A DNA stretch of 64,000 nt from Prosopocoilus inquinatus (lineage: Eukaryota > Arthropoda > Insecta > Coleoptera > Lucanidae): contig CM069872.1 of the NCBI GenBank assembly GCA_036172665.1, positions 43,014,101 through 43,078,100 of the forward strand. The letters are read 5' to 3'. Positions within the stretch are counted from its first letter, which is position 1; every line of letters begins with the position of its first letter. This document shows positions 34,601 through 44,970 of the stretch, one piece after another. Position numbers and translations under genes: made by a program. The notes below the pieces were generated by a model. The model searched no databases and had not been told where the DNA came from. It worked only from the letters and a program-made list of their open reading frames with translations.

Positions 34601-35708
34601 CTTGTTCGGCTGGTCCGGTTTTCAGAATTTAAAAGTCACGAAAAACCTGAACATATTAAGAGATTGTCTGAAAGCATTGCGATCCGAAGGTCAATCGCAG
34701 TTACAGTCCGCTAGCCTATTAATTAAAGAATTCGTTAACAGGCTCTATAAACACATCAATCACTGTTTGCATTTACAATGTGCAGTTAGTCTGATAAAAA
34801 CAATGCAAGTCTTATATTCAATAAACGATAGTCCTGAAATACGAACCAAAATTGCCTCTACTAGTGAGAAGTTGCTAATGAAAAAATGGTACAATTTACA
34901 AGGTGAATTAGATAGGGGAAAACTGGCGTTCATGAATATTGACGTGTTAGTTAAAGCGTATTTGGCTGATGCAAGCGTTAAAACTATCGGAGGACTTGTT
35001 GCAACCTTGCAAACCCAAGCACCAGAGCTAAGAACTAAGGAGGATTATTTATTGATGTTGGGTAGTATAGATAAATCAAGTTTTCATATTTTGTATAGAT
35101 GCTTGTGCAGTACATTGTTGGAAAAAGTGAAAACAGAGATCACATCTCTTTCAAATAACGGACATTTAATTCTGTGGCGAACTGTAGCCTTGACAATGCA
35201 GGGTTTGCAGACTATCGTGAAAGCACAGGAAACCCGAACGAATCTAATAGTATATTTAAAAAAGTGTGTAGACATTTTGAAAATATTCCTTTCACACGGC
35301 GTCCCGATTTTAGAAATCATGCTGCGTTCCAAAACTGATGAAGTCATAGAAATTCTAAAAATTCTGCAGACAAGCACGCGCTTCTTGCATCATCTGTGCT
35401 GTTATTCTAAGCTTAACAAGGATCTGAGTTTGCTAGCACATGTGCCTCAGTTTAGATTCACTTTAGAGACATTTGTTTTTCGAGTTAAAGCCGCTCTGGT
35501 TGCCAACAATTGCTCCGAGGCATTTTGGTTGGGCAATTTGAAAAATAGAGATCTGCACGGTGAAGATATTCTTACACCCAGTACAAACAGTGATATTGTT
35601 GAAGAACAAAACAGTGATGTTGAATTGCCATTGGATGATAGCGATGAAGAGGTGGCGGAAGCGAATGTTGGTAGCGAAGACGGAACTGCGAGTGATATTT
35701 TTGATTAA
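31686..35708 (+). CDS. FANCD2: Fanconi anemia group D2 protein homologue, intronless
   Basis: A single uninterrupted frame of 1340 residues (human FANCD2 about 1451). FANCD2 pairs with FANCI; the complex is monoubiquitinated and clamps DNA during interstrand crosslink repair. The protein is a helical solenoid. Family blocks seen are LQLEILKSVPEIV, LPSVIEIAQSLLR, RGIIAAVTMV, LNWFREI-like CINWFREIISAF, RLLRLLHSKQHNNDLASID, FREMDTDIITLL and LFGWSGFQNL. Lysine 511, in SVKQRGII, aligns from memory with the regulatory ubiquitination site. A basic disordered insert (about 780-840) and an acidic tail (ELPLDDSDEEVAEANVGSED) are present. The ATG is the first in frame and follows an in-frame stop. It is odd that a gene with dozens of exons in vertebrates has none here, while its neighbours keep introns. 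Confidence 0.94.
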   Translation: MASQTRYFKKIIQEVGISVSHDEGPNVLTQEQSLAMRDIESKLNCGDADDNIKSFMKGLQRFFKEHDNFRKALMPTILNKPGASGDVLGENVHQESLVRLFLSITCLQSGIIDLILEEITAHADEDTADTTYMGLLLNAMRYLPFIKDPHVLTQKLLDILDIATFPLQLEILKSVPEIVLDGQCDETAKQVSKLLDGNINLTGAIIDCLNSLSLSSDTRTDIQDDILDRLVRGTSLQVFPILFEFVITDCKGPKLGQTLLKVRDALNTVMRDDSVDKDVVSGKVILFDKLYSLSSLQKVLYEGWINFFTTTRDHKPIDYLILLMLYHRSTKKKTIELLFKKRVKTGFFKTTSLDSLFEKYIVPQLLYNYLPSVIEIAQSLLRNTNDVLLQEFATLMFHLTFRNPHIDRMQRQDIITSLILLTGSSDAKCVSAVLNILTELKSDPKLQQHTLQLMGLLTEVDMFELKDIRQLFELLCGLTCGFNADDSMSGLKDELHMLIRKQLTSTKKSVKQRGIIAAVTMVKYTAVTEDDQSDLNLSEESILNISSLPRGAPQESAALLELAMTCISGNPDLMGLYYDQLSAALINAARLDKYFMAWLYESITQVFQDLFVVETVPEPINDIILQSLYSLNTAEEVDTSIYINIGELTLRPSFTKHANIMIMSALFRLLRLLHSKQHNNDLASIDALLGCGIIMPEVTDINSYDLDQVKQIADCTFHCINWFREIISAFVTQKNRKLRLKVIKRLHKLVELEEQLQMCAECVPEHKLPTSYFHNISVQSIASPTKSETKISRPRKKFKSSETVANLNETSVSSVAISQHPKQKQAASKKRGPAKSIPCQFREMDTDIITLLKYPVKLDMDETNFEEQSTQQTTITIESLQFLLKDFNEKLRILTKNNNLGMSNLNIVKPAHLIAVCIKLLPFINRDFNIIIDKLTQLLESVEGRQDKEEMFTPLAYNLKVTLGLIFEGLYLLFGWSGFQNLKVTKNLNILRDCLKALRSEGQSQLQSASLLIKEFVNRLYKHINHCLHLQCAVSLIKTMQVLYSINDSPEIRTKIASTSEKLLMKKWYNLQGELDRGKLAFMNIDVLVKAYLADASVKTIGGLVATLQTQAPELRTKEDYLLMLGSIDKSSFHILYRCLCSTLLEKVKTEITSLSNNGHLILWRTVALTMQGLQTIVKAQETRTNLIVYLKKCVDILKIFLSHGVPILEIMLRSKTDEVIEILKILQTSTRFLHHLCCYSKLNKDLSLLAHVPQFRFTLETFVFRVKAALVANNCSEAFWLGNLKNRDLHGEDILTPSTNSDIVEEQNSDVELPLDDSDEEVAEANVGSEDGTASDIFD

Positions 35709-35912
35709 TACTTTTTTTAACATAAAAAGTTATTGAATCTGCGTTAGTGCTTATGTTATATAGGTTTTGTTTTTTAAATACACTTGATATAATTGTTTAT
35801 TTATTTATTTATTTTTTTGAAAGGTATTTGGAACATAGTTAAGAAATCACGAAAAAAATTTATTACAAAATACAAATAATTTCGAATGAATTCACAAGAA
35901 ATAGAAATTGAA

Positions 35913-38900
35913 TTAATGCTTGTCTAATGCTTTTGTTAATAAATCATTCATTGAAGTCAGTAAGATTCTAGGATCATCAACTAAACCTGCACCTACCATG
36001 GAATTTGCAAAGAGCTGAAATGATAATAAACACAATTAAATACAAAAAAAAAATGTTTATATATAATGAGTGAATTCAAACCTGTTTTGCTAATAGTTCT
36101 GCAAGTTCTGAATCTGTATTCATTAATTTGTGCAATTTTTTAATTATAGGATGCCTAAAAATTAGACATTAATTTTTGAGAATTATTTTAAAGAAATCGG
36201 ACGTCTTACTTTGGATTAATTTCTAGCTGTGGTTGCAGGAGGGCATATCTTCTGTCTTCCGGCACTTGGTGACTCTGAGTGCGTATAAAATGTCTAGCAG
36301 CAGCCATTTCTTCGACTGTTATAACACAGGGATGATTTTCTAAACGATTTGTTGCACTAACAGTCGAAGCCTTTCCAGACAGTTTGTCTTTCAACCATTT
36401 CGTTAACTCGTCTATTTCGCTTCGCTTCAAACTATCACTTCCTATTAAGAGAAGATTCGTTTTAGATGCTGTGTATGTTTAAATGTTTAGTATTACAACC
36501 TAAATTTGTTAAATCTGCAGCTGCTTTATCATCTCTCATATCCTTCTCTACAGACACCAATTTATAACCAATGAATTGTTGCAATGTCATGAGGACTAGT
36601 TCATCGTATGGCTCATAGCAAAATAATACTTCTTGTTGCCTGCTCTTCAATGACTCATAATAGGGGGAAGCTTCAGCAAGAGTTCGACTTAAAAAAAATG
36701 TATCAATCAAATACGTGTAATTTTTTTTATTATGTGCTTTTGAATTTACCTTGGAGCTGCTAAGTAGAATATTACTTTTTCAGTATTTGCAATTCGTGAA
36801 ATATAATCTTGAAGACCTATTTTTATGCCACTGTCTTTATGTGATGATTCAAATCGCAATAGTTTAGCAATTTCTTCCTGCAATTTGAAGTGCCTATATC
36901 TAGCAATTATTTTTTAATCTATTTAAATTTGATTATTTAAAAATATAATACAGTGGAATCTCTCCAAGAAGGGTACAGTTTGTTTCTGGATATTGTGTTT
37001 GATTAAGAGGGGTGCATTGTTGGAGAATTTTTGTTTAAGAAAAGTTTTACTTTAATTTTTCTTACCTTTTCATTTTGATCATGATTTACAATAATCCCTT
37101 CTTTCAAAAACAGACCGTAATCTGCATAAAATTTGTCATATTCATTAGGATTTTTCTTTGCTTCATCTTGCAAGAATCTGAGCACTCTGTTCGTCAAAAC
37201 GTTTCTTAATTTTCTGAAACCACAAAAAAAAAAATTAATGCATCTTTATTTAGTTTAACTTGTAAAACTGGTGGTCACCTTATCAGGGCACTGTTTTGTA
37301 ATAGCTCTCTGCTTAAATTTAAGGGAATATCTTCCGAATCGACTACGCCTTTGACAAATCTCAACCACTTGGGCAATATGTTGTCAGTGCGGCTTTTAAT
37401 CAATACTTTTTTACTATACAAAGCCACACCTGCTTCAATTTCCCTTGACATTTCAAAGAGGCCTATCAAATTTAGGAATGTTATAAAATGAAAACTAGCC
37501 GACGCTATGACTTACCAGGTTTTCCTTCAGGAAAATAGAGTAAGGCATGAATTGAGAGTGGCACATCTGTATTGTAATGTAGAGTGTACCTTGGGAGATC
37601 GTAGCTGTTACTCACATATCTGTAGAACTCCATGTGTTGCTGTTGGGTGATTTGTTTTGGATCACACAGCCACAAGGGTTGCACCGCATTTTCTTTTTTG
37701 CCATTTAAATATATTGGACTACCAACAAAGTTACTGTATTTTTTAATAATGTTCCTAATAGTGTCTTCATCTGCAAATTCACGACAGTCTACTTTCAAGT
37801 GAATTACGATTTTTGTGCCATATTGAACACCGTCAGCCGGTTGGATTTCATATGTTCCTGTCCTGTAAGCATGTTTTTATAACAATACTGTTATCTTTAA
37901 TTTCCACTAGAAGTATTACCCATCAGATGACCATTTGTAACCTTGTTCTTCAGTTGCGGATTTTGAGTAGACTTCAACTTTCTCTGCCACCATAAATGAA
38001 CTGTAAAAACCTACCCCAAATTGCCCAATAATTTTGTCAGTGTTAAGACCAGTTGCTGTCTTTTGCTTTAATTCCTCTAGGAATGCCTATATTTAAAATG
38101 CTCCCGATCAATAAACTATCATGTTACTCAATTTAAAAATGATTTACCTTGGAACCAGATTTTGCTATTATTCCAAGGTTGGATATAAGATCTTCTTTTG
38201 ACATACCAATTCCTGTGTCCTAATAAATCATTCACTTACAGCGTTTTCCACTGGCTGCACTAGTGTGCGCTGAGTGTATTTCCATCTCGGTTCAGCTTTA
38301 CGTAATAAAACGAGATGGAAATACACTCAGTGCATACTGGTGCACCCAGTGGAATATGCTATAAGTAAAAAGAACGTAATTTTTTTTTAATAACTCGCCT
38401 GTATTGTAAGAGTTCTTTGTTGTTTGTCTGTCGATATGTGTATTTCCAATTCTCTATCTGCAGCGTGCATTTTATCTGAGCCCTCGGCTCTTGACAACAA
38501 CATATACCTAAATTTTTCCAAGGCATCACTGGAATTCGATATCAACTCCCGAACAAATATTTCCTTTTCCGAGTATAATGACTTAGCTACGATATCCAGT
38601 AACATTCTGGTTTCGGCTTTGAATTCATGCTTTGTACTTTCACCTAAAAGTTGATCGAGTCAGTTAGAAATTTGATTGTAAAAATATTCTCACCTGTTGG
38701 TTTTTCTGTGTCCTTAATAATGGTGTGGTATTCATCGCTTTTTGCCTCTGGACTTGTGCTTTGGAACCGTAAAAGTATCTCATTTGGGGCTAAAAACAAC
38801 AATAGTTTTAGATTAACTCCGAAATCTAACCTCACTTTTTTTCTAACCTAAATTGGAGTTCACATTGCATATGGCAGGCGAGTTTCTAATTAATATCTTC

Positions 38901-38965
38901 TTGCTAGAAATAAATGTGGTTCTACTTGCACTGAAAAGTCGAGATAATCTTGATAAACTCGACAT
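35913..38965 (-). CDS. TRAP1: TRAP1, mitochondrial Hsp90 chaperone
   Basis: Thirteen minus-strand exons: 38848-38965, 38694-38789, 38399-38643, 38148-38219, 37920-38086, 37516-37862, 37279-37462, 37066-37213, 36750-36877, 36500-36687, 36210-36441, 36082-36154 and 35913-36014. They join in frame to 699 residues (human 704). The N-terminus [18 protein letters not shown] is a mitochondrial presequence. The GHKL ATPase motifs are [13 protein letters not shown] (catalytic Glu104, Asn108), DTGIGM (154-159) and [11 protein letters not shown]. The middle-domain catalytic loop carries LNLSRELLQ. The C-terminal dimerisation domain ends ALDKH without MEEVD, as expected for TRAP1. Intron 3 uses a GC donor (CAG|GCGAGT, 38398-38397) and contains a palindromic element at 38238-38364. 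It converges with FANCD2, with 204 bp between stops. Confidence 0.97.
38238..38364. mobile_element. Short palindromic MITE, AGCGTTTTC family, copy 3
   Basis: The left arm acagcgttttccactggctg, with gagtgtatttccatctcg, is complemented by cgagatggaaatacactcag ... ccagtggaatatgctat. About 127 bp, it fills most of TRAP1 intron 3, the intron with the GC donor. The flanking ACTTA/TAAGT is palindromic, as in copy 1. Confidence 0.72.
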
Positions 38966-40110
38966 TTTATTAATTTTCACGAAACTCTCGTTTAACAGTC
39001 TTACCAACGTATATAAAATTAATTTATTAGTGAATTAGTGTCACCAATCTGAAAAAAGTAAAAGACTATTAATTGAAGCACTTCTTTATTGTTCGTTATT
39101 AATTTAATTTGTCCCAAAACTTGTAATTATAATTGTTCCAGGAGTTTGTAAAATCGCCTTCAAGATCAAGTTGTGCAGCAAAACGTTCGTGTAGCATTTA
39201 TGTTGATTCTACGAACTACAGTTGAAACCAAGAAAAGTATACAAACTGTTTACTGTAATCATTCTTTCTCTAAAACGGTAGTCAGGATGGTAATACCAGA
39301 TGATATTAAAAAAATTTTAAAGCTTCCAAAAGTAACGAGTTTGAAACTTTCGTAAACTCTGTGAATTCTGTGAAAAATTACAGAAAACTGTAGTTTGTCT
39401 ACTTCTTTGCTTTCAACTGTGTCTAATCAACAATACAAATTTTGCGGTAAAATAAAGAATTGTTTAAGACTTAACGCGAATTGAAAATATATTTTTAGGC
39501 GAAGGTTGAAGGTGAAAATAAATTAATTAAAAAAAAAAAATGGTATATTTTATTCTTGTATTATAAATTCATTTTAGTCGTCGTTATAATTAGAACAGTT
39601 TGCTTTTTTTTCTTATTAGTAAAGTACGTAAAGTAAAATTGGTAACCTTGTTTATTGACGGTTCAGTAGAGTGGCACCCTTTGTACATTTTCAATTAAAA
39701 TTCAAAACTGGTGTTAAGGTTAGGGATGTGCAATTTTCAAAAAAATATTTATTTGTAAGAAACGTGAAAATTTCAGTATTTTTAAAGGGAAACGTTTCAA
39801 CAGAAAATGCATTGAAATTATCAAGAAATTTCAGATTAAGTAAAAAGAAAGAAATTTCTTTGAAATTCCAATGAAATGTCAAAAAAATCAAAATTTCGAA
39901 CAAGAAAATAGTATAAACAATAATAACATGCTATAAAACAATAATAAAAAAATAAGTTAGACTACATGACAGATAAAAACTAATAAATCGGAATTATACG
40001 ATCTCAGTCTCAAGCAAGGAATGTATTTTTCATTCACCACTTAACTTTAGCCTTTGCTTTATTTTTTTTTTAGTGATTGTAACACTAATCCAAATGTTTT
40101 AAATTTTCAA
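38966..40110. other. Region upstream of TRAP1 without a supported gene
   Basis: AT-rich sequence downstream of which (to the right) no gene follows. Short open frames at 39173-39355 and 39671-39874 are AT-driven and unrecognised. TRAP1 promoter sequences should lie close to 38966-39100. Confidence 0.5.
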
Positions 40111-43100
40111 CAAAGCCAGAGTCGAGATATCGACCCCTGAAGTGTTGTCCAAGGAAAGCAGTATTTCCATAATGGAAAACTGGATGCAATTCCTTCCGGA
40201 ATTTTTGAAAAGCAAGGAAAATATTAAATTTTAAACATATAAAATAGCGACATCTTACTATCGCTTTTTGACCTAACATTGCAGTAGGATAGACAAATTG
40301 AAGCGGGATTTGCTCCTAATGAGTCCCCCATGCAAGGCGGCCATGCTTGCTGTCAAAGCATAATGAAAGTAGGGCTGAAACAGCTGTCCAGAGGCTGCTC
40401 GAGGTTCTCATTGCAATCAAAAACGATTTGCACAAAATTTTTATTAAATTTTAAGTTGACAAAAAGTTTCGTTTATTTGACAACGAAATGATTCCACCAC
40501 AGAATAATGGCATCTTTATGGATAGATCAAAGAGGGTCACTTGAGGTGACAGCAAAGAATTATTCTGCGATGGGAACGATTAGAGTTAGACGCAGAGGTC
40601 TTCTCCATTAACAACAACTTAGGTCTACATCATTTTATATAACTTTCTTCAAGTTAATTAAACAGTGTTTCCCAAAAGTAACGGATAAATTCTATAAAAT
40701 GCCGAAGAAAAATATTTTTAATGCTAAATACAACAAAGACAACTTTTTCAAAATCGGTTGATAAACTGAGATATTCAAAAAAATATATTGAAATAAAAGG
40801 ACGAATTTTCGAGGAGGTAATGTTAATCTCTAGCAATAAGTGATAAAAACAATTGCAAGTTGTTAAATATCAAATAAAATTTATTGGCATTACATGGTGC
40901 AGTGTTTGCTACTTGTTTTAACAATTAGATACCAAAAGTGAAACCGTTATTTATTTATTTTTATTTATCAACCGATTTTGAAAAAGTTTAGCTTATTGCA
41001 TTCAGCGTAAAAAATGCCGTTAAATCAGGTATCATAAGGGGTACTTTGCTATTTGAATTTTTAAAACCCTTTGAAAAAAAATTATTTTGTCATAAAATAA
41101 TGGCACCCTCATCAGCTAATCATACAGTGAAAACCGCATCAAACTATCTCTTTTCGTTTCTGAGTTATGGCGACTTTTCTGGGAAATTATGGTGGAAGCG
41201 CCGCCTAGTATTAAATAAAATAATTAATATCTCCGAAACGGTTGGAGCTAGGAGGATGCGATTTTCACCATCACTTAGCCCTCGTACAACAGCGTAAGAC
41301 GGACGCAATTCTCTCCGGAATTTTTGAAAAGCAAAGAAAATATTAAGTTTTAAGTTGACAAAAAGTTTCGCTTATTAGAAAAAAAAGTTATTTCGTCAGA
41401 GAATAAAGGCTCCCTTACGGAGTCATGGTACAGTGAAAACCGCATCAATCTATCTCTATCCTTTTCTTAGTTATCGCAATTTTTCTTAAAAATTATGGTG
41501 GAAGCGCAGCCCGGAACGAAATAAAATAATTAATATCTTCGGAAATGACAATCAAAACCGCAGAAAAATATATTTTCCGCGGTAATAATGCCGGTATTGA
41601 AAGACATTTGTCAAATTTGAGAACTGTATTTAATTTTTAAGAAGGATACTAAATGTAGTACTTCAGGAGAGCTGAAGGCGAGTAAAACTAAAACAAGCTT
41701 TTTCCTGACATATCAAGTACCACTGCAGAATAAAATTATCTGTTATCTCTTATCTGCACGTAGAAAATAAGCTTTAGCGATTTAATTATACGAGAAACTA
41801 GACGAATTGAATTAACTGTGGAAAAGGCAAAGTTATCTCAAATCGTTCTCGACTTATTAAATTTTTCTGCATCCGACTTAAATTTTTCAATTTTTTTCTC
41901 GGAAACGGCTCCAGTTAGAGACTTGCGGTTTGCACCGTTCGATTCGTCTGCTCAAGCTCTACAAGGGTGATTTTTTTCGCGCCAATCTATTTTTCGCTGA
42001 AAACCTAAAATTTTCATGGACTATAACCTTGCTACATTTTCGGAGAAAAAATATTTTTTTCTCCTAAAATCGCGAAAAAATTCATCCGTATAGAACTCGA
42101 CGAGGCGCACTCAAAACCGAGCTCCGTTTCTCTGTAATTCACCCCCTTTCCGAGATATCGACCCCTAAAATGCCACCGCAAAAAGGCAGTATTTTCTCAG
42201 TGGAAAACCAGAAAAGTAACAATCTGCTTGGGCTAATAGAATATTCGTCATTTATGAAGCGAATTGGAATCATTTTAATAAAGAAATCAGTTAAAATAAT
42301 AATAATTAAAATTTATTTTGCTCGCGTTCCTAGTGCTGCCATCTTCGAGCAAAGGTTGAGATTTATAGGTCATTTATGATAACAGATACTTGTCAAATTA
42401 CAGATTCCTGTAAAAATTACAGAAATCTGTTATTATGAATGTCCGTAGATTGCACCACCCACTCAAAGATGACAGCACTACTAATACATGAAAAATTAAT
42501 TTAATTTATTGTTGTTTTAACTGTTTTCTTAATTAAAATCGTACCAATTCGCTTCATAAATAATGATTATTCAATTAGCTCGGGCGGATTCTTGCTTTTC
42601 CAGTTTTCCACTGAGAAAATACTGCATTTCTCCGGGGCATTTTAGGGGTCGTTATCTCGGAAAGGGGGTGAGCTACACAGAAACGGAGCTCGGTTTTGAA
42701 TGCGCCTCGTCGAGTTCTATACGGATGAATTTTTTCGCGATTTTAGGAGAAAAAAATATTTTTTCTCCGAAAATGTAGCAAGGTTATATATAGTCCATGA
42801 AAATTTGAGGTTTTCGGCGAAAAATAGAATGACACGAAAAAAATCACCCCTATAGAGCTCGACTAGGCGAATCGAACGGTGCAAACCGCATGTCTCTATC
42901 TCGCATCGTTTTTGAGAAAGAAAACGTTGAAAAATATTAATTTGTTCCTGAAAATCTAAGAAAATTCAATAAGTCGATGATAGTTTGGGATATTGATTTC
43001 ACTTTTTAGGTTCCACATTCATTCTCTATCCTCAAATTCAAGTTGGTTTAATCGTCTTTTACCCCAACGTATTCGATAAACCAACCGTAATCATCTCCTT

Positions 43101-44970
43101 CACATTTTCTACACAAATTCCTCTTCCACAGGGATAAAATCAATAAGGTTTAATCTCAAAGTGTTTATTCTTTCTCGCGCTGTTTTAAAAGAGAAAACAA
43201 ATTTCTTCAGACCTGTTTAATTAAAGAAATTAAAAAACTGAAGGTAAAGTAATTATTTTCTCAGTGGAAAAGTAAAATAGTAAAAGTTCGCTCACGCCAA
43301 TCGAATAATCGTAATTTATGGAGCGATATGGTATAATTTTCATTTAAAATACAGTTCAAATAACAATAAATAAAATTAATTTTAATATACGGTAGTGCTG
43401 CCATCTTTCAATAAGAAGTGCGATCTATATTACCGATAATTACAGTTTTCTGTATAATTATAGGAATTTACAGGAAACTGTAATTGCCGATAATTAATAA
43501 GTCTACATTCTTATTCAAAGATGGCAACACAAGGTTATGTTGAAATTTAATTCAATTTATTATTATTTTAACTGCATTTTAAAAGAAAATCATGCTACAT
43601 CGTTCGATAAATAACGATTATTCGATTGGCCCAAGCGGATATTTACTTTTCCACTTTTCCACTGAGAAAATTCTGCTTTTCTGCGACGGGATTTTAAGGG
43701 TCGATATTTCGGTAAGGGGGTGAGCTACGGAGAAACGGAGCTCAGTTTTGAATGCGCCTCGTCGAGTTCTATATGGGTGAATTTTTTCGTGATTTTAGGA
43801 GACAAAAATATTTTTTCGCCGAAAATGTAGTAAGGTTATAGTCCATGAAAATTTTAGGCTTTTGACGGAAAATAGATTGGCGCGAAAAAAATTACTCTTG
43901 TAGAGCTTGAGCAGACGAATCGAACGGTGCAAACCGCAAGTCTCTAACTGGAGCCGTTTCCGAGAAAAAAATTGAAAAATTTAAGTCGGATGCAGAAAAA
44001 TTTAATAAGTCGAGAACGATTTGAGATAACTTTGCCTTTTCCACAGTTAATTCAATTCGTCTAGTTTCTCGTATAATTAAATCGCTAAAGCTTATTTTCT
44101 ACGTGCAGATAAGAGATAACAGATAATTTTATTCTGCAGTGGTACTTGATATGTCAGGAAAAAGCTTGTTTTAGTTTTACTCGCCTTCAGCTCTCCTGAA
44201 GTACTACATTTAGTATCCTTCTTAAAAATTAAATACAGTTCTCAAATTTGACAAATGTCTTTCAATACCGGCATTATTACCGCGGAAAATATATTTTTCT
44301 GCGGTTTTGATTGTCATTTCCGAAGATATTAATTATTTTATTTCGTTCCGGGCTGCGCTTCCACCATAATTTTTAAGAAAAATTGCGATAACTAAGAAAA
44401 GGATAGAGATAGATTGATGCGGTTTTCACTGTACCATGACTCCGTAAGGGAGCCTTTATTCTCTGACGAAATAACTTTTTTTTCTAATAAGCGAAACTTT
44501 TTGTCAACTTAAAACTTAATATTTTCTTTGCTTTTCAAAAATTCCGGAGAGAATTGCGTCCGTCTTACGCTGTTGTACGAGGGCTAAGTGATGGTGAAAA
44601 TCGCATCCTCCTAGCTCCAACCGTTTCGGAGTTATTAATTATTTTATTTAATACTCGGCGGCGCTTCCACCACATTTTTCAAGAAAAAATGCTATAACTC
44701 AAAAACGAAAAGAGATAGATTGATGCGGTTTTCACTGTACGATGATCCGATAAGGGTGCCATTACTCTTTGACGAAATAATTTTGTTGTCAAACAACAGA
44801 AACTTTTTGTCAACTTAAAATTTAATATTTTCCTTGCTTTTCAAAAATTCCAGAAAGAATTGCATCTGTCTTACGCCGCTCTTCGAGCACTAAACGCTGG
44901 TGAAAACTGCACCCTCCTAACTCCAACCGTTCCGGAGACATTAATTATTTTATTTAACACAAAGCGGCGC
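40110..44970. mobile_element. Foldback-like long inverted-repeat element, about 4.9 kb
   Basis: The block at 41040-42150 reappears as its near-exact reverse complement at 43690-44780 (for example ccggtattgaaagacatttg near 41591 and its complement near 44260). The arms contain direct subrepeats of about 300 bp built on gcatcaa..tatctct, attatggtggaagcgc and a tgaaaagcaa.gaaaatatta word. Two internal palindromes are centred at about 42406 (arms out to about 41870 and 42950) and about 43465 (43250-43680), separated by about 280 bp. This is best read as two related palindromic elements side by side, each missing part of one arm. No transposase frame is visible. A fragment (ggcgcttccaccataatttt) recurs at about 46430. 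Confidence 0.7.
40235..40442. mobile_element. Short composite dispersed repeat, copy 3, with 12-bp target duplication
   Basis: A 208-bp insertion (acatataaaatagcgacatc ... gatttgcacaaaattttt) interrupts the foldback element. It is flanked by the 12-bp direct repeat attaaattttaa at 40223-40234 and 40443-40454. The uninterrupted target sequence is visible in the sister subrepeats (gaaaatattaagttttaagt near 41340, and its complement near 44510), which prove the insertion boundaries. Confidence 0.75.

Noticed and set aside
31964..35723. Minus-strand ORFs of up to 155 codons across FANCD2
   Set aside because: Antisense shadows of the long FANCD2 frame; no family similarity.
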